In this document: piece by piece, positions 1-9,417 of the stretch
Position numbering within the stretch: position 1 is the first letter of the stretch
Layout: every line of letters begins with the position of its first letter
Origin: Clostridiales bacterium UBA2432
GTDB taxonomy: Bacteria > Bacillota > Clostridia > Lachnospirales > Vallitaleaceae
Direction: 5' to 3'
DNA: 55,557 bases
NCBI GenBank assembly: GCA_002342805.1
Contig: DDQW01000035.1
Coordinates: forward strand, 1 to 55,557
The notes under the pieces: model-generated
Told to the model about the DNA's origin: nothing
The model's input: the letters and a program-made list of their open reading frames with translations, nothing else
The model's database searches: none
Program-made: the position numbers and the translations under genes

Positions 1-1
1 A

Positions 2-73
2 ACTTTTCCTCCTACCCGATTGCCCATGTATAAAGAATCAAAAGATGAAGTCTTAAAACTAGATCTGAGTTGA
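2..73 (+). CDS. Possible C-terminal tail of a gene entering from the left
   Basis: One frame stays open from the window edge to a TGA at 71-73 and encodes 23 residues ending in KESKDEVLKLDLS. The residue mix (charged and hydrophobic alternating) looks protein-like, but the stretch is too short to identify a family. It would be convergent with the minus-strand sulfatase that ends at 101. It could equally be chance. Confidence 0.25.
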   Translation, partial: TFPPTRLPMYKESKDEVLKLDLS

Positions 74-100
74 TTAGTCGAAAATTATATTGTGAAAAGT

Positions 101-1687
101 TTAGAACATGCGCTTAAAATCATGTTCAGAGTAACCGGGAATTTCATTCTTTACCCAAGGCATGGAGGTGTCTTGGACGAGTAAACCGGCATCTGGATTT
201 TTAGGAATATCTTTTTTCCCCAACAGGAGCCATTGATTACCGTTGATGCCGGCAATTTCATTTCCGGATTTCAAAAAATCAATCGTTTTCTGTCGCATTT
301 TAAGAAGAATGTCTTTATGGAAAACACTTCCAGACAAATTTCGCGTTTCTTTGGGATCCGTTGATTTATCAAATAAAAATTCTTCTTGATCAGGCGCGCT
401 GAAAAAATATTTCCAATCTTTACTAGCAGCCATGTAGGTTGAGCAACTCGCTCGCCAAAGATCATCATTATCTGAAAAAGTTTGAGAGGTTAAGGTAGCG
501 TTTTCCACGACATCACTTTTGTTATAATAGGCTAGCTGTCCAAAAACGACCTCTCTATCCGAATTACCGGTTAATATATCATGCATATCAACTCCATCTA
601 GCTTGTGGCTGTTAATTGTCCCTTCGCCAAGGCTCAAGAAAGTGGGAGCTAAATCAATTAGACTGACAGGTGTATCGCAAGTTTTTCCGCCGTCAAATCG
701 GTTAGGCATTGATAAAATCATTGGGATTTTAGCTGATGTATCGTGGAAACTACGTTTACCAAAACAATTGTAGTCACCAAGATGTTCGCCATGATCAGAG
801 GTGAAAACAATCAATGTATTATTTAATTGCTTGCTTTCTTCTAATGTGTTCATAATTTGACCAATTTGGTAGTCGATAAAAGAGATGCAGGCATAATAAT
901 ACGCTTTTATTGATCGAATTAAATTTTTATCAATCCCTTGATCTTTATATTTATAACGGTTTTGACATTTGTTAACATATGTTTGTAGTGATTCGACATC
1001 ATCGGGAACCATAGGAAGGGGCATTAAAGAACTTCGATAAAGTTTATGCCAAGGATTAGGTGGTGTAAACGGTGGATGCGGGTGTATAAAACTTGAAAAA
1101 AGATACCAAGGATCTTTAGAATTTTCTTGCTGTTTAATAAATGCTTGCGTTCGTTGACGAATCCAGCTTGTAGGATGAAGTTCTGCAGGTAATTGAGAAG
1201 GTTGAGGTGTATAATACATTTCACCTCGTATACCATGCGGTTCGCAAATATAATCATAGCCTTTATCTTTTAAAAGCTCTAAATACGGTTCTCGTTCAAG
1301 GGGGAGGTCAGTAAGTTCTTCTTGTCGTTCGCGTCCGTCAAAACCGCGTAATGCTTCTGAATCAGGCTCAAAATGACATTTTCCGATGCCGTATGTGTAA
1401 TATCCTGCATTGGATAAACCTTTCATGAAAGATTCTCGGTTATCGGTTGGCATTGAAGAATTTTCATACGTTTTTGTGTTCATAGGATACTGTCCATAAA
1501 TCATAGAACAACGAGCAGCAACACAAACAGGTGAAGGTGTATATGCATTTGTGAAAGCAACTCCCTGCTTAATTAAACGGTCAATATTGGGTGTTTTAAT
1601 AATGGGGTTCCCCAAAGCATGAATAGTATCAAAGCGCATTTGATCAACAAATATATGAAGTATATTTGGCTTTTTAGAATTTTGCAT
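101..1687 (-). CDS. Sulfatase, family S1 (formylglycine, Cys-type)
   Basis: Hydrolyses a sulfate ester, probably on an imported oligosaccharide. The 528-residue protein opens with PNILHIFVDQMR (metal-binding Asp) and carries the modification motif CVAAR (Cys55-Arg59), a C-x-A-x-R variant of the usual C-x-P-x-R. Cys55 must be oxidised to formylglycine by an anaerobic sulfatase-maturing enzyme, which is not in this window. The second metal site is FTSDHGEHLGD. There is no signal peptide, so it acts in the cytoplasm. It is read divergently from the AraC gene at 1814, with an AAAGGAAG ribosome site just before the ATG. The S1 subfamily and the sulfated position are not readable from the sequence. 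Confidence 0.92.
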   Translation of the reverse strand: MQNSKKPNILHIFVDQMRFDTIHALGNPIIKTPNIDRLIKQGVAFTNAYTPSPVCVAARCSMIYGQYPMNTKTYENSSMPTDNRESFMKGLSNAGYYTYGIGKCHFEPDSEALRGFDGRERQEELTDLPLEREPYLELLKDKGYDYICEPHGIRGEMYYTPQPSQLPAELHPTSWIRQRTQAFIKQQENSKDPWYLFSSFIHPHPPFTPPNPWHKLYRSSLMPLPMVPDDVESLQTYVNKCQNRYKYKDQGIDKNLIRSIKAYYYACISFIDYQIGQIMNTLEESKQLNNTLIVFTSDHGEHLGDYNCFGKRSFHDTSAKIPMILSMPNRFDGGKTCDTPVSLIDLAPTFLSLGEGTINSHKLDGVDMHDILTGNSDREVVFGQLAYYNKSDVVENATLTSQTFSDNDDLWRASCSTYMAASKDWKYFFSAPDQEEFLFDKSTDPKETRNLSGSVFHKDILLKMRQKTIDFLKSGNEIAGINGNQWLLLGKKDIPKNPDAGLLVQDTSMPWVKNEIPGYSEHDFKRMF

Positions 1688-1732
1688 TACAAAACTTCCT
1701 TTCTTTTTTAGTCAAAATAAATATTATTACAA

Positions 1733-1762
1733 TTCTATTATAAAGAGTTATTATGGTATAAT
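1733..1762 (+). promoter_or_regulatory. Putative sigma-A promoter for the AraC gene at 1814
   Basis: A perfect TATAAT (1757-1762) is preceded by TGG, giving an extended -10 (TGnTATAAT). A weak -35 (TTCTAT, 1733-1738) lies 18 bases upstream. It sits in the 126-base divergent region between the sulfatase and the AraC gene and would place the start of transcription near 1769, ahead of the AAAAGGGTGAT ribosome site. Confidence 0.5.
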
Positions 1763-1813
1763 ATTTAGTGAAAACAAAGAATGAATTGCACAAAACAAAG
1801 AAAAGGGTGATAA

Positions 1814-2722
1814 ATGATGAAAAATGAAAGTAAAAAAATTATAATAGAAAAAAAGAGACACATTAGTTTAGATGAAATCAATCCCTATATCAGAAGAGCG
1901 TCAAAGCATTTGATTGAAGGTGGAATGGATACAGGGATAAGACTGAATATTCATTATCAACTACATTATATTTTCAAAGGGAAAGGGACTTTTATAATTG
2001 GAGCAAAACACTTTGAAGTCGGGGAAGATGATTTTTTGATTTGGTGTCCGGGTGAAGAACATCGTATTGTCTCAAATAAAGAAGATCCATTACAAGTTAT
2101 TGGTATTCAGTTTGATTTTACTAGGAAATTTCATCAGGATAATTACCCTTGTATCCATTATAATCATTCAAATTTTTCTTGGAACAAAATAAATGAAATG
2201 ATACAAATAAAAGAAATAGAAACGATTCCGTCATATACAAAAGTATTAGAGCCAAAGAGTATAAAAGAATACCTTGAAGATATAGTTCGTTTATATGAAT
2301 TAAATGGCACCTATGCACAATATATTATGAGTGGATTATTAAAAGCTACTCTAATTCGTATCTTTGAAGATGAGTCAGGTTATGATACCAAATTTAAAAT
2401 AAAAAAAGAAGTTGTTATGGAATTAATCGATTATATTCATAAGCATTATAGAGAAAAATTGACCAATGTTTTCCTAGGAAACCGATTTGGTTACCACCCC
2501 AATCACCTAAATCAAATGGTATTGAAGCAAACAAATTATACAATACAACAATACATTATTCATATTCGCATGAATAAAGCCATTGACTTGATAGCTAACA
2601 CGAATCATTCTATAAGTGAAATAGGGAATCTAGTCGGAGGATATAGTGTCCATTATTTTTCAAGATTGTTTAAAAAGAAAACTGGATTAAAGCCGAGTGA
2701 CTTTCGAAAAACACCATTTTAA
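1814..2722 (+). CDS. AraC-family regulator with cupin sensor
   Basis: One-component transcription activator of 302 residues. The N-terminal half is a cupin-like ligand pocket (around residues 45-100; IHYQLHYIFKGKG, then CPGEEHRIVS). The C-terminal 100 residues carry two helix-turn-helix units ending in the AraC signature around GYSVHYFSRLFKKKTG. It is divergent from the sulfatase at 101-1687 and lies directly ahead of the binding-protein/permease operon at 2844, so both are plausible targets. The start could be ATG 1814 or ATG 1817; both sit well behind the GGGTGAT ribosome site. The effector is unknown, most likely a released sugar. Confidence 0.9.
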   Translation: MMKNESKKIIIEKKRHISLDEINPYIRRASKHLIEGGMDTGIRLNIHYQLHYIFKGKGTFIIGAKHFEVGEDDFLIWCPGEEHRIVSNKEDPLQVIGIQFDFTRKFHQDNYPCIHYNHSNFSWNKINEMIQIKEIETIPSYTKVLEPKSIKEYLEDIVRLYELNGTYAQYIMSGLLKATLIRIFEDESGYDTKFKIKKEVVMELIDYIHKHYREKLTNVFLGNRFGYHPNHLNQMVLKQTNYTIQQYIIHIRMNKAIDLIANTNHSISEIGNLVGGYSVHYFSRLFKKKTGLKPSDFRKTPF

Positions 2723-2843
2723 TCATTATATAATAAAATAGTAGATATCCTCATGATTTTAGTCAATATTATTAGTTCAATAGAATGCATACATCGTTTA
2801 CAATATAAAAGTAACAAAAATATCTGTTTTGGAAGGAGAAAAT

Positions 2844-4199
2844 ATGAAGAATAGCACAAAGAAAATATGGGGATTGCTACTTGCTTTAATTATTATTGTA
2901 TCAATGGCTGGATGTGGAAATGACGCATCAACGGATAATATGACAGATGGAAATGATGCAGGTGGAACGACAAATGAACAGACATCAGAACAAGCGAATC
3001 AAGAAAATAATTCAGAGGAAAAAGAAACGATTGAAATTGAATTATGGAATATTGCAACAGCAGGTGATGATAAGCTTAATGCAGCAGTCGAAAATGCCAT
3101 TAAGACAATCGAATCAGAAAGACCGGATATTAAGATTAATCTGAGCTCTTCGGATGGTGATGCCTATAAAACAAAAATCAAAACCGCAGTTGCTGCCAAT
3201 GAAATGCCGGACATTTTTTATACATGGCTCCCAGGCTATTCTCAAGCGTTCGTGGATTCGGGCAGTGTGCTAAAACTTGATGACTATTTAAGTCAAGATG
3301 CCAAAGACAATATAAATATGGAAGCGGTTCAATCAGGAAATGGAACATATGATGGAATATATGCCTTACCGATAGAGGTCAAAATGGGAGTTCTATACTG
3401 CAATACTCAATTGTTTGATGAATATAATATCCAAGTACCTGATAACTATGAAGAATTATTAACGGCAGTTCAAGCATTTAATGAAGTGGGTATACAGTCT
3501 ATTAATGCTCCGGGAAAACGTATTTGGCCGGTTATGTGGTTATATGATATTCTTGCTGTTAAGACAGTCGGCGCAGAAGCTTCAATAAGTGCCTTAAAAA
3601 AAGAAGCATCTTTTGATCAAGAAGGCTTTATGGAAGCCGCACTTAAAATGCAAGAACTTGTCGATGCAAATGCTTTTGTTGAAGGTGCTATAGGATTGGA
3701 TAATCCAGAAGCTGATGCGGAATTTATGAATGGTAATGTACCTATGTATTTCATGGGAACATGGGCGGCGCCAACATTTGCTGATCCTAAAAATCCTGTT
3801 GCGGAAGGTCTAATAGCTAAAAGATTTCCAGGAGTTGGTAATGGATTTGATAATGATATGCTAGGCGGAACCGGTGATGGTTACATGGTAGCTGATTCGT
3901 CAGAGCATAAAGAAGAAGCTGTTTGGGTTGTTGAAAGATTCACTAAGTTAATGTGCGAAAGTGATGTTACCTTATTTCCGGTTTGGAATGTTGAAAAAGA
4001 TTTTTCGGGAATGGCCCCGGTATTTAATGATTTAAATCAAATTTTTTCTGAAGCAGAAGGCTTTGTTATTTGGTGGGATACCTATATGAATGGTGACGAT
4101 GCACAAACGCATAAAAATTTGGTTTTAGAACTATTTGCAGAAGTGAAAACGCCTGAAGAGTTTATGGAAGGTATGAAAGCAATAAGTGATAAACAATAA
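2844..4199 (+). CDS. Sugar ABC transporter binding lipoprotein (family 1)
   Basis: Captures an oligosaccharide outside the membrane and hands it to the permeases that follow. The N-terminus is a lipoprotein signal with lipobox SMAGC (Cys24), then a low-complexity Asp/Asn/Glu/Gln-rich linker to about residue 60 and an SBP fold beginning IEIELWNIAT. The body contains the typical MPDIFYTW and NGNVPMYFMGTWA segments. An in-frame TTG lies at 2829, but GGAAGGAG at 2831-2838 sits at the right distance only for ATG 2844, so I use that start. It is the first gene of module A. A strong hairpin follows 8 bases after the stop. Confidence 0.93.
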   Translation: MKNSTKKIWGLLLALIIIVSMAGCGNDASTDNMTDGNDAGGTTNEQTSEQANQENNSEEKETIEIELWNIATAGDDKLNAAVENAIKTIESERPDIKINLSSSDGDAYKTKIKTAVAANEMPDIFYTWLPGYSQAFVDSGSVLKLDDYLSQDAKDNINMEAVQSGNGTYDGIYALPIEVKMGVLYCNTQLFDEYNIQVPDNYEELLTAVQAFNEVGIQSINAPGKRIWPVMWLYDILAVKTVGAEASISALKKEASFDQEGFMEAALKMQELVDANAFVEGAIGLDNPEADAEFMNGNVPMYFMGTWAAPTFADPKNPVAEGLIAKRFPGVGNGFDNDMLGGTGDGYMVADSSEHKEEAVWVVERFTKLMCESDVTLFPVWNVEKDFSGMAPVFNDLNQIFSEAEGFVIWWDTYMNGDDAQTHKNLVLELFAEVKTPEEFMEGMKAISDKQ

Positions 4200-4206
4200 T
4201 ATCAAC

Positions 4207-4236
4207 TATCGCCTAGGATAAATTACCTAGGCGATA
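4207..4236 (+). other. Intercistronic hairpin after binding-protein gene
   Basis: A perfect 11-base inverted repeat, TATCGCCTAGG / CCTAGGCGATA, encloses the 8-base loop ATAAATTA. No T-run follows (next bases CAGAACAAAGG), so it is unlikely to be a full terminator. It more likely protects the 3' end of the binding-protein message or causes partial termination, lowering permease output relative to the binding protein. Confidence 0.8.
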
Positions 4237-4256
4237 CAGAACAAAGGTGGAAAAAA

Positions 4257-5150
4257 ATGAATAAAACATTTTCAAATAAAGTTGCAATTATGGTATTTGT
4301 ATTACCTTCGTTTATATTATTTACGATTATTGTGGTTGTGCCGGTTGTTATGTCCTTTTATTATAGTTTGTTCGACTGGGATGGGATCTCTCAACCGGTA
4401 TTTATCGGATTCGAAAATTATATAGAGCTATTTGTAAAAAAAGACATTGGATTTATGCCGGCTGTTTTTAACGCAGTTAAAATTGCCTTGGCCTCACTAT
4501 TTATTCAAATTCCATTAGGGTTGATTCTTGCCCTTCTATTAGCCGAAGGTGTTAAAGGTGAAAAATTTTTCAGAACCATTTATTTTATACCCTTTATTTT
4601 ATCAGCAGTTGTTATCGGACAATTGTGGATGAAACTATATCATCCCAAATATGGGATGCTGAATCAACTTTTAGAGCTATTTGGGTTAAAAGGGTTCACT
4701 GGATTTTGGTTAGCTGATCCGGACAAAGCCTTAACCGCGGTTATCATTCCTATTATATTTCAATTTTTAGGCTATTATATGTTGTTGCTGTATGCAGGAA
4801 TAAAAAATATTCCTGATAGTGTCATAGAATCTGCAAAAATAGATGGAGCTACCGGCTTTAGATTAAACTATCATATTAGGATTCCTTTGCTTGCACCGAT
4901 ACTAAAGATATGTAGTACCTTTGCAGTTGTAGGTTCCATGAAAGTATTTGATATCATCTATGTTATGACAAATGGAGGTCCGCTTCATGCAACAGAAGTT
5001 CCTAGTACGCTTTTAATAGATATTCTTTTTATGCGTGGCCGATACGCACTTGGAAGTACAATTGGCTTTTTTATTTTTATAGAATGTATGTTACTTACAG
5101 TTATAATACAATGGATTTTTAGAAATTCACAAGAATATGTTGGTAATTAG
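4257..5150 (+). CDS. Sugar ABC permease, MalF/UgpA type
   Basis: Membrane subunit of 297 residues with about six membrane helices. The first is at residues 11-33. The EAA loop that docks the ATPase reads ESAKIDGATGF followed by IPLLAP. ATG 4257 follows AAAGGTGG. It forms the channel together with the product of 5178 and receives substrate from the lipoprotein of 2844. No cognate ATPase is encoded nearby, so a shared MsmK/MsmX-type ATPase from elsewhere is inferred. Confidence 0.93.
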   Translation: MNKTFSNKVAIMVFVLPSFILFTIIVVVPVVMSFYYSLFDWDGISQPVFIGFENYIELFVKKDIGFMPAVFNAVKIALASLFIQIPLGLILALLLAEGVKGEKFFRTIYFIPFILSAVVIGQLWMKLYHPKYGMLNQLLELFGLKGFTGFWLADPDKALTAVIIPIIFQFLGYYMLLLYAGIKNIPDSVIESAKIDGATGFRLNYHIRIPLLAPILKICSTFAVVGSMKVFDIIYVMTNGGPLHATEVPSTLLIDILFMRGRYALGSTIGFFIFIECMLLTVIIQWIFRNSQEYVGN

Positions 5151-5177
5151 TATAGAATATATAGGTGGTGTGACAAG

Positions 5178-6002
5178 ATGAGAATTACAAAAACGATAAT
5201 TAAGTACTTTTTTTTGATAGTTATGGCGACAATTCAAATTGTTCCTTTAATATGGTTATTTCTTTTTTCGTTGAAAGATAATAATCAGATATTTGGTAAA
5301 AGTAGCTTTTCGCTTCCGTCTCCTGTTGTATTCGAAAACTATTCATTTGCCTTCACGCGAGGCGGGGTAGGAAGATATTTTTTGAATAGTGTCATTGTTT
5401 CTGGGCTAACGGTATTTTTGGTGGTCATTTTATCATCAATGGTGACATATGCAATCATTCGAATGAAGTGGAAATATCAGAAAATAGCATATGTCTATTT
5501 CTTAATGGGTTTAATGATACCGATTCATTCAGGCCTTCTGCCCTTATTCATTGTTTTGAAAAGCTTGGGGATATTAAATACAAGGATTGCCTTAATCGTT
5601 CCTTATACAGCCTTTGGGCTTTCAATGGCGATTATGATTATATCCGGTTTTATTGTTGCAATTCCAAGAGAATTAGAAGAAGCCGCGGCAATTGATGGAG
5701 CGAGTATTTATAGAATTTTCTACATTATTGTGTTACCATTAATCAAACCTGCTTTAGCTGCTATTACGATTATTACCTTTAAAAACTCATGGAATGAAAT
5801 GATGATGGCCACAGTTTTTATAAATAAGCCTGAATTAAAAACATTGACTGTTGGAATAAACTCTCTTACAGGAGAGTATTTGACAGAGTGGGGCGTTATT
5901 GGAGCCGGATTAATGATTGCATCCTTACCAATTATTATTGTCTACCTAATATCTAGTGATAAGATTCAAAAAGGTTTAATTGCAGGTGCAGTCAAAGGTT
6001 AA
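5178..6002 (+). CDS. Sugar ABC permease, MalG/UgpE type
   Basis: Second channel subunit (274 residues, about six membrane helices). The EAA loop reads EAAAIDGASIYRIF followed by LPLIKP, and the C-terminus ends in the GAVKG-type tail typical of MalG-like permeases. It starts 27 bases after the MalF-like gene behind AGGTGGTG and is followed 21 bases later by the histidine kinase gene, so transporter and sensor are one operon. This supports the sensor responding to the same sugar that the transporter carries. Confidence 0.93.
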   Translation: MRITKTIIKYFFLIVMATIQIVPLIWLFLFSLKDNNQIFGKSSFSLPSPVVFENYSFAFTRGGVGRYFLNSVIVSGLTVFLVVILSSMVTYAIIRMKWKYQKIAYVYFLMGLMIPIHSGLLPLFIVLKSLGILNTRIALIVPYTAFGLSMAIMIISGFIVAIPRELEEAAAIDGASIYRIFYIIVLPLIKPALAAITIITFKNSWNEMMMATVFINKPELKTLTVGINSLTGEYLTEWGVIGAGLMIASLPIIIVYLISSDKIQKGLIAGAVKG

Positions 6003-6023
6003 ACTAAAGGAGACGGATTTAAA

Positions 6024-7790
6024 TTGAAAATTCGAAGAAAAGTTTTACCGAATAAAATGAATAGCCGAATTCTTTTATATTCAATGTTAATGATTGTTAT
6101 CTCAATAATAGTGAGCAACCTGATATATAGACATATTAACAGCCAAATTCAGTTTGAGTCAATTAGTGAAGTAAACAAGCAGACAATGGTATATGTAAAA
6201 TCAAATATTGAAAATGTTATTGATAGTGTCAATTCCTACTCGAAATTAATCATAAGTAATGAAGATGTTCAAAGCGCACTAGATGAAGATAAGGACAAAC
6301 TTCTTCGAAGGCAGGCTTTATTATTACAATTAAATAACTATATGGAGACAACACCTTTTATTAGTGATATCTACTTATCTGATTTGGAAGGGAATTTATA
6401 TGTTGCCTATAAAGACAAATCGATTAATCCGCAGTATTTAAATTCAAAAGTTGTCGAACAAGCGATTCGAGATAATGGAAGCTATTCCCTACATGTTAAT
6501 GGGGGGGATTATTTTGATAGTTATGGTGAATCCTCCTTTGTATCCTTTGTAAGAGCAGTAAAGGACCTAAATACCCAACAAATAATGGGAGTTTTAGTTA
6601 TTAATATTCCGACATCATCTTTGCTTAGCAATCAGGAGACGTCTCATAATAATTTGATTCGTGATTTATATATTGTATCAAATGAAGAAAGTATTGTTCA
6701 TACGGGTATATTGCAAGATGAATTGTATCGATATAAGCCTGACTTGAAAAGAGTAAACAATGATATTATAAAAAAAGTTGATTATGAGAAACAAGAATTT
6801 TTAGTATCATCACTATGGATGGAAGCTCCGGATTGGCATGTTGTTAGTGTTATTTCATTAAATCAATCGAATATGGTAACGGATAATTATAAATGGGCAA
6901 CATTGATTATGTTCATTATAAACTTAGCATTTATCTTTTTTGGAGTTGCATTGTTTTCAAGTCTTTTTGTGCGACCGATGAAAGTAATGATTGCAAAGAT
7001 AAGGCGGAATGGAGAAAAACTTGAACTGATCAATTTGAATACAAATATTTTTGAACTAAGTCAGCTTGAACAAGAATATAATGAAATGATTCATAAGATT
7101 AAAGCGCTAATTAAAAATAAAGTTGATGAACAAAAAAGTTTGAGAAAAAAAGAATTAGAACTTTTACAGGCTCAAATAAAACCACATTTTTTATATAATA
7201 CATTAGATACAATCAAACTCTTATCCAAAAAAGGTGAGAATGAAATGGCCTTTCAGGCGGTAAAAGCACTTGGAAAATTTTATAGAACGAGTCTTGGAAA
7301 AGGTGAAGAAGCTATTCGTATTTCGGAAGAATTTGAGATTATAACAAATTACATGAAAATTCAAAGATTTAGATACAAAGGAATTTTTGAGCTTCAGACG
7401 TATTTAGAAACAAGCATTTCAGAATATAAAATCCTAAGATTAATCTTACAGCCACTAGTTGAAAATGCTCTCTATCATGGGATAAAGCCAAAAGGGGAAA
7501 GTGGAATCATATTTGTACGTGCATATAAAGAAGATGGTCAAATCAAACTCATTGTAGAAGATGATGGAGTTGGTTTTGATGTTGATATTTTATCAGATAA
7601 AGACGATGAGAATGTTCCTAAGTTGAATGGGTATGGTGTGAACAATACGATTGAAAGACTACGTATTTATTATGATAATAAAGTGAATTTTAAGATAGAA
7701 AGTCAACGAGGTATAGGAACCAAAATAACTATCTCTATTCCGGAGAGCGTGATTATTAAACAAAGTAGTTTGGGTGAATATGATGAATGA
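6024..7790 (+). CDS. Sensor histidine kinase, YesM type
   Basis: Membrane kinase of 588 residues that phosphorylates the response regulator of 7780. Membrane helices lie around residues 17-36 and 290-315, with an extracytoplasmic Cache-like region between them. HAMP-like and coiled-coil segments follow. The His_kinase box is IKPHFLYNTLDTIK (phospho-acceptor His), the N-box is QPLVENALYHG and the ATP-lid motif is DDGVGF. A TTG at 6024 is used because AAAGGAG precedes it by about ten bases; ATG 6057 is the alternative. It overlaps the regulator gene, indicating translational coupling. Confidence 0.92.
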   Translation: MKIRRKVLPNKMNSRILLYSMLMIVISIIVSNLIYRHINSQIQFESISEVNKQTMVYVKSNIENVIDSVNSYSKLIISNEDVQSALDEDKDKLLRRQALLLQLNNYMETTPFISDIYLSDLEGNLYVAYKDKSINPQYLNSKVVEQAIRDNGSYSLHVNGGDYFDSYGESSFVSFVRAVKDLNTQQIMGVLVINIPTSSLLSNQETSHNNLIRDLYIVSNEESIVHTGILQDELYRYKPDLKRVNNDIIKKVDYEKQEFLVSSLWMEAPDWHVVSVISLNQSNMVTDNYKWATLIMFIINLAFIFFGVALFSSLFVRPMKVMIAKIRRNGEKLELINLNTNIFELSQLEQEYNEMIHKIKALIKNKVDEQKSLRKKELELLQAQIKPHFLYNTLDTIKLLSKKGENEMAFQAVKALGKFYRTSLGKGEEAIRISEEFEIITNYMKIQRFRYKGIFELQTYLETSISEYKILRLILQPLVENALYHGIKPKGESGIIFVRAYKEDGQIKLIVEDDGVGFDVDILSDKDDENVPKLNGYGVNNTIERLRIYYDNKVNFKIESQRGIGTKITISIPESVIIKQSSLGEYDE

Positions 7791-9390
7791 TAAATTTAAA
7801 GTCATCATTGTCGATGATGAAGAAAGTGCGAGAGAACTTATAAAACTAAGTATTGATTGGCAAAGCTTGAATTATGAAGTGATTGGAGAAGCTAATAATT
7901 CTGAAGAAGCATTAGCTCTTATTGAGCATGCTTCGCCTGATTTGGTACTAACGGATATACATATGCCCTACATGGATGGAATTGAATTTAGTGAAAAAAT
8001 TATTGCACAATATCCGGAGATGAAAATCATAGTTATCACAGGCTATGATGATTTTGAATATGCGCAGAGAAGCATAAAGGCCGGAGTATATGATTATATC
8101 GTCAAACCTATTGACGAAGACGAGGTTGTAAAAGCCTTAGAGAAAGTATATAGGGAAATTCATGAAGAAAGAAAAATACAAGATAGTTATGGGTGGCTAA
8201 AAGAACAACTCCAAAAAGAACTTCCCTACTTAAAAGAAAAGTTTTTAGTTGATTTACTCTATAGTCATATGGAAGAGGACGATTATATACGAAGAAAAAA
8301 ATTCACAGAAGTTAAGTTTACATCCTCTTTTTTTCAGGTTACAGCTATTGAAATAGAGGCAATTGTCTCAAGAAATCAAGAATCCTATCTTTGCTATGCT
8401 TTTATTGATAAGATAAGAAACGTTTTAGAAAGAATACAAGGTGTTGAATTATTTATTGATAATGCAAACAACATTATACTTTTAAATACCAATCAAGCCA
8501 ATGTTTCAGAGATGAATGAATGTATAGATATCATTATTCGACGCATATTAAATCATCCGGATATCGTATATATGATAGGCATTGGAAGTTGGTACCAGGG
8601 ATTTAATAAAGTTAAACTGTCTTATAGGGAAGCGTTGGAGGCGATTGCCAATAAAATTGTATCTGGAACCAATCAAGTAATTATGTATGATGATTTGATT
8701 ATTTCTAAACCCTATCAAGATGAATTAGATGATTCGTGGGAAAATAAGTTGTTGATTTATATAAAAAGTGGAGTGATTAACCAAGCGCTTGATCTTACCA
8801 ATCAGGTCTTTGAAAAAGTGATGTCTCAAGAAAAAATCCAATTAAAGGCTTTGAGGCTAAAAGCCTTTCAAATACTTATACTCATTGTTAATTCGATGGC
8901 AGAAATTGGTATGAATATCGATGAAAAAAAGTATATGGGTGAAGACGTTTTTGAAGAACTTGTTCAGGCGAAATCCTTGCCGGATTTAAAAAAAATTGTT
9001 TGTTCATATATTGAAGTTGCATGTGGATTAATTAATGCGGAACATTTAAACAAACAAAATTCCATTATTGATAATATTGATCAATTTATTTTGGATAATA
9101 TGCATACATCTTTATCACTAAATGATATTTCTGATCAATTTCATATAAATAAGAGTTATTTGAGCCGGATATATAAAGAACGTACAGGAATGACTTTAGG
9201 GGAACGAATATTATCAAAAAAAATGGAGAAAAGCATTGAACTTCTTACACTAACAGATAAAAAAGCCTATGAGATTGCTGAAGTAGTGGGATATAATGAT
9301 CCCAATTATTTTGGAAATACGTTTAAAAAATATACAGGAAAGTCAATTAGTGAATTTCGAAAAGAACAAAGAAAAAAGAAAAATGATTAA
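7780..9390 (+). CDS. Response regulator with AraC DNA-binding domain, YesN type
   Basis: Partner of the kinase at 6024. The receiver domain has the acidic pair in VDDEE, the phospho-acceptor Asp59 (LTDIHMP) and the conserved Lys in IVKPIDE. A long middle region (about residues 150-430) leads to a C-terminal AraC HTH with GYNDPNYFGNTFKKYTG. Starts at GTG 7774, ATG 7780 and ATG 7783 are all possible; ATG 7780 or 7783 best fits the GGGTGA site. It overlaps the kinase gene by 11 bases. Probable target is its own transporter/GH3 operon. Confidence 0.92.
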   Translation: MMNDKFKVIIVDDEESARELIKLSIDWQSLNYEVIGEANNSEEALALIEHASPDLVLTDIHMPYMDGIEFSEKIIAQYPEMKIIVITGYDDFEYAQRSIKAGVYDYIVKPIDEDEVVKALEKVYREIHEERKIQDSYGWLKEQLQKELPYLKEKFLVDLLYSHMEEDDYIRRKKFTEVKFTSSFFQVTAIEIEAIVSRNQESYLCYAFIDKIRNVLERIQGVELFIDNANNIILLNTNQANVSEMNECIDIIIRRILNHPDIVYMIGIGSWYQGFNKVKLSYREALEAIANKIVSGTNQVIMYDDLIISKPYQDELDDSWENKLLIYIKSGVINQALDLTNQVFEKVMSQEKIQLKALRLKAFQILILIVNSMAEIGMNIDEKKYMGEDVFEELVQAKSLPDLKKIVCSYIEVACGLINAEHLNKQNSIIDNIDQFILDNMHTSLSLNDISDQFHINKSYLSRIYKERTGMTLGERILSKKMEKSIELLTLTDKKAYEIAEVVGYNDPNYFGNTFKKYTGKSISEFRKEQRKKKND

Positions 9391-9417
9391 AATACGTCTA
9401 TTTTGAAAGGAATAAAG

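Noticed and set aside
8844..8868. A nine-base inverted repeat (AAAGGCTTT / AAAGCCTTT) within the response regulator gene.
   Set aside because: Short, lies in a region coding for repeated Leu/Lys/Ala residues (LKALRLKAF), and is plausibly a by-product of that coding.
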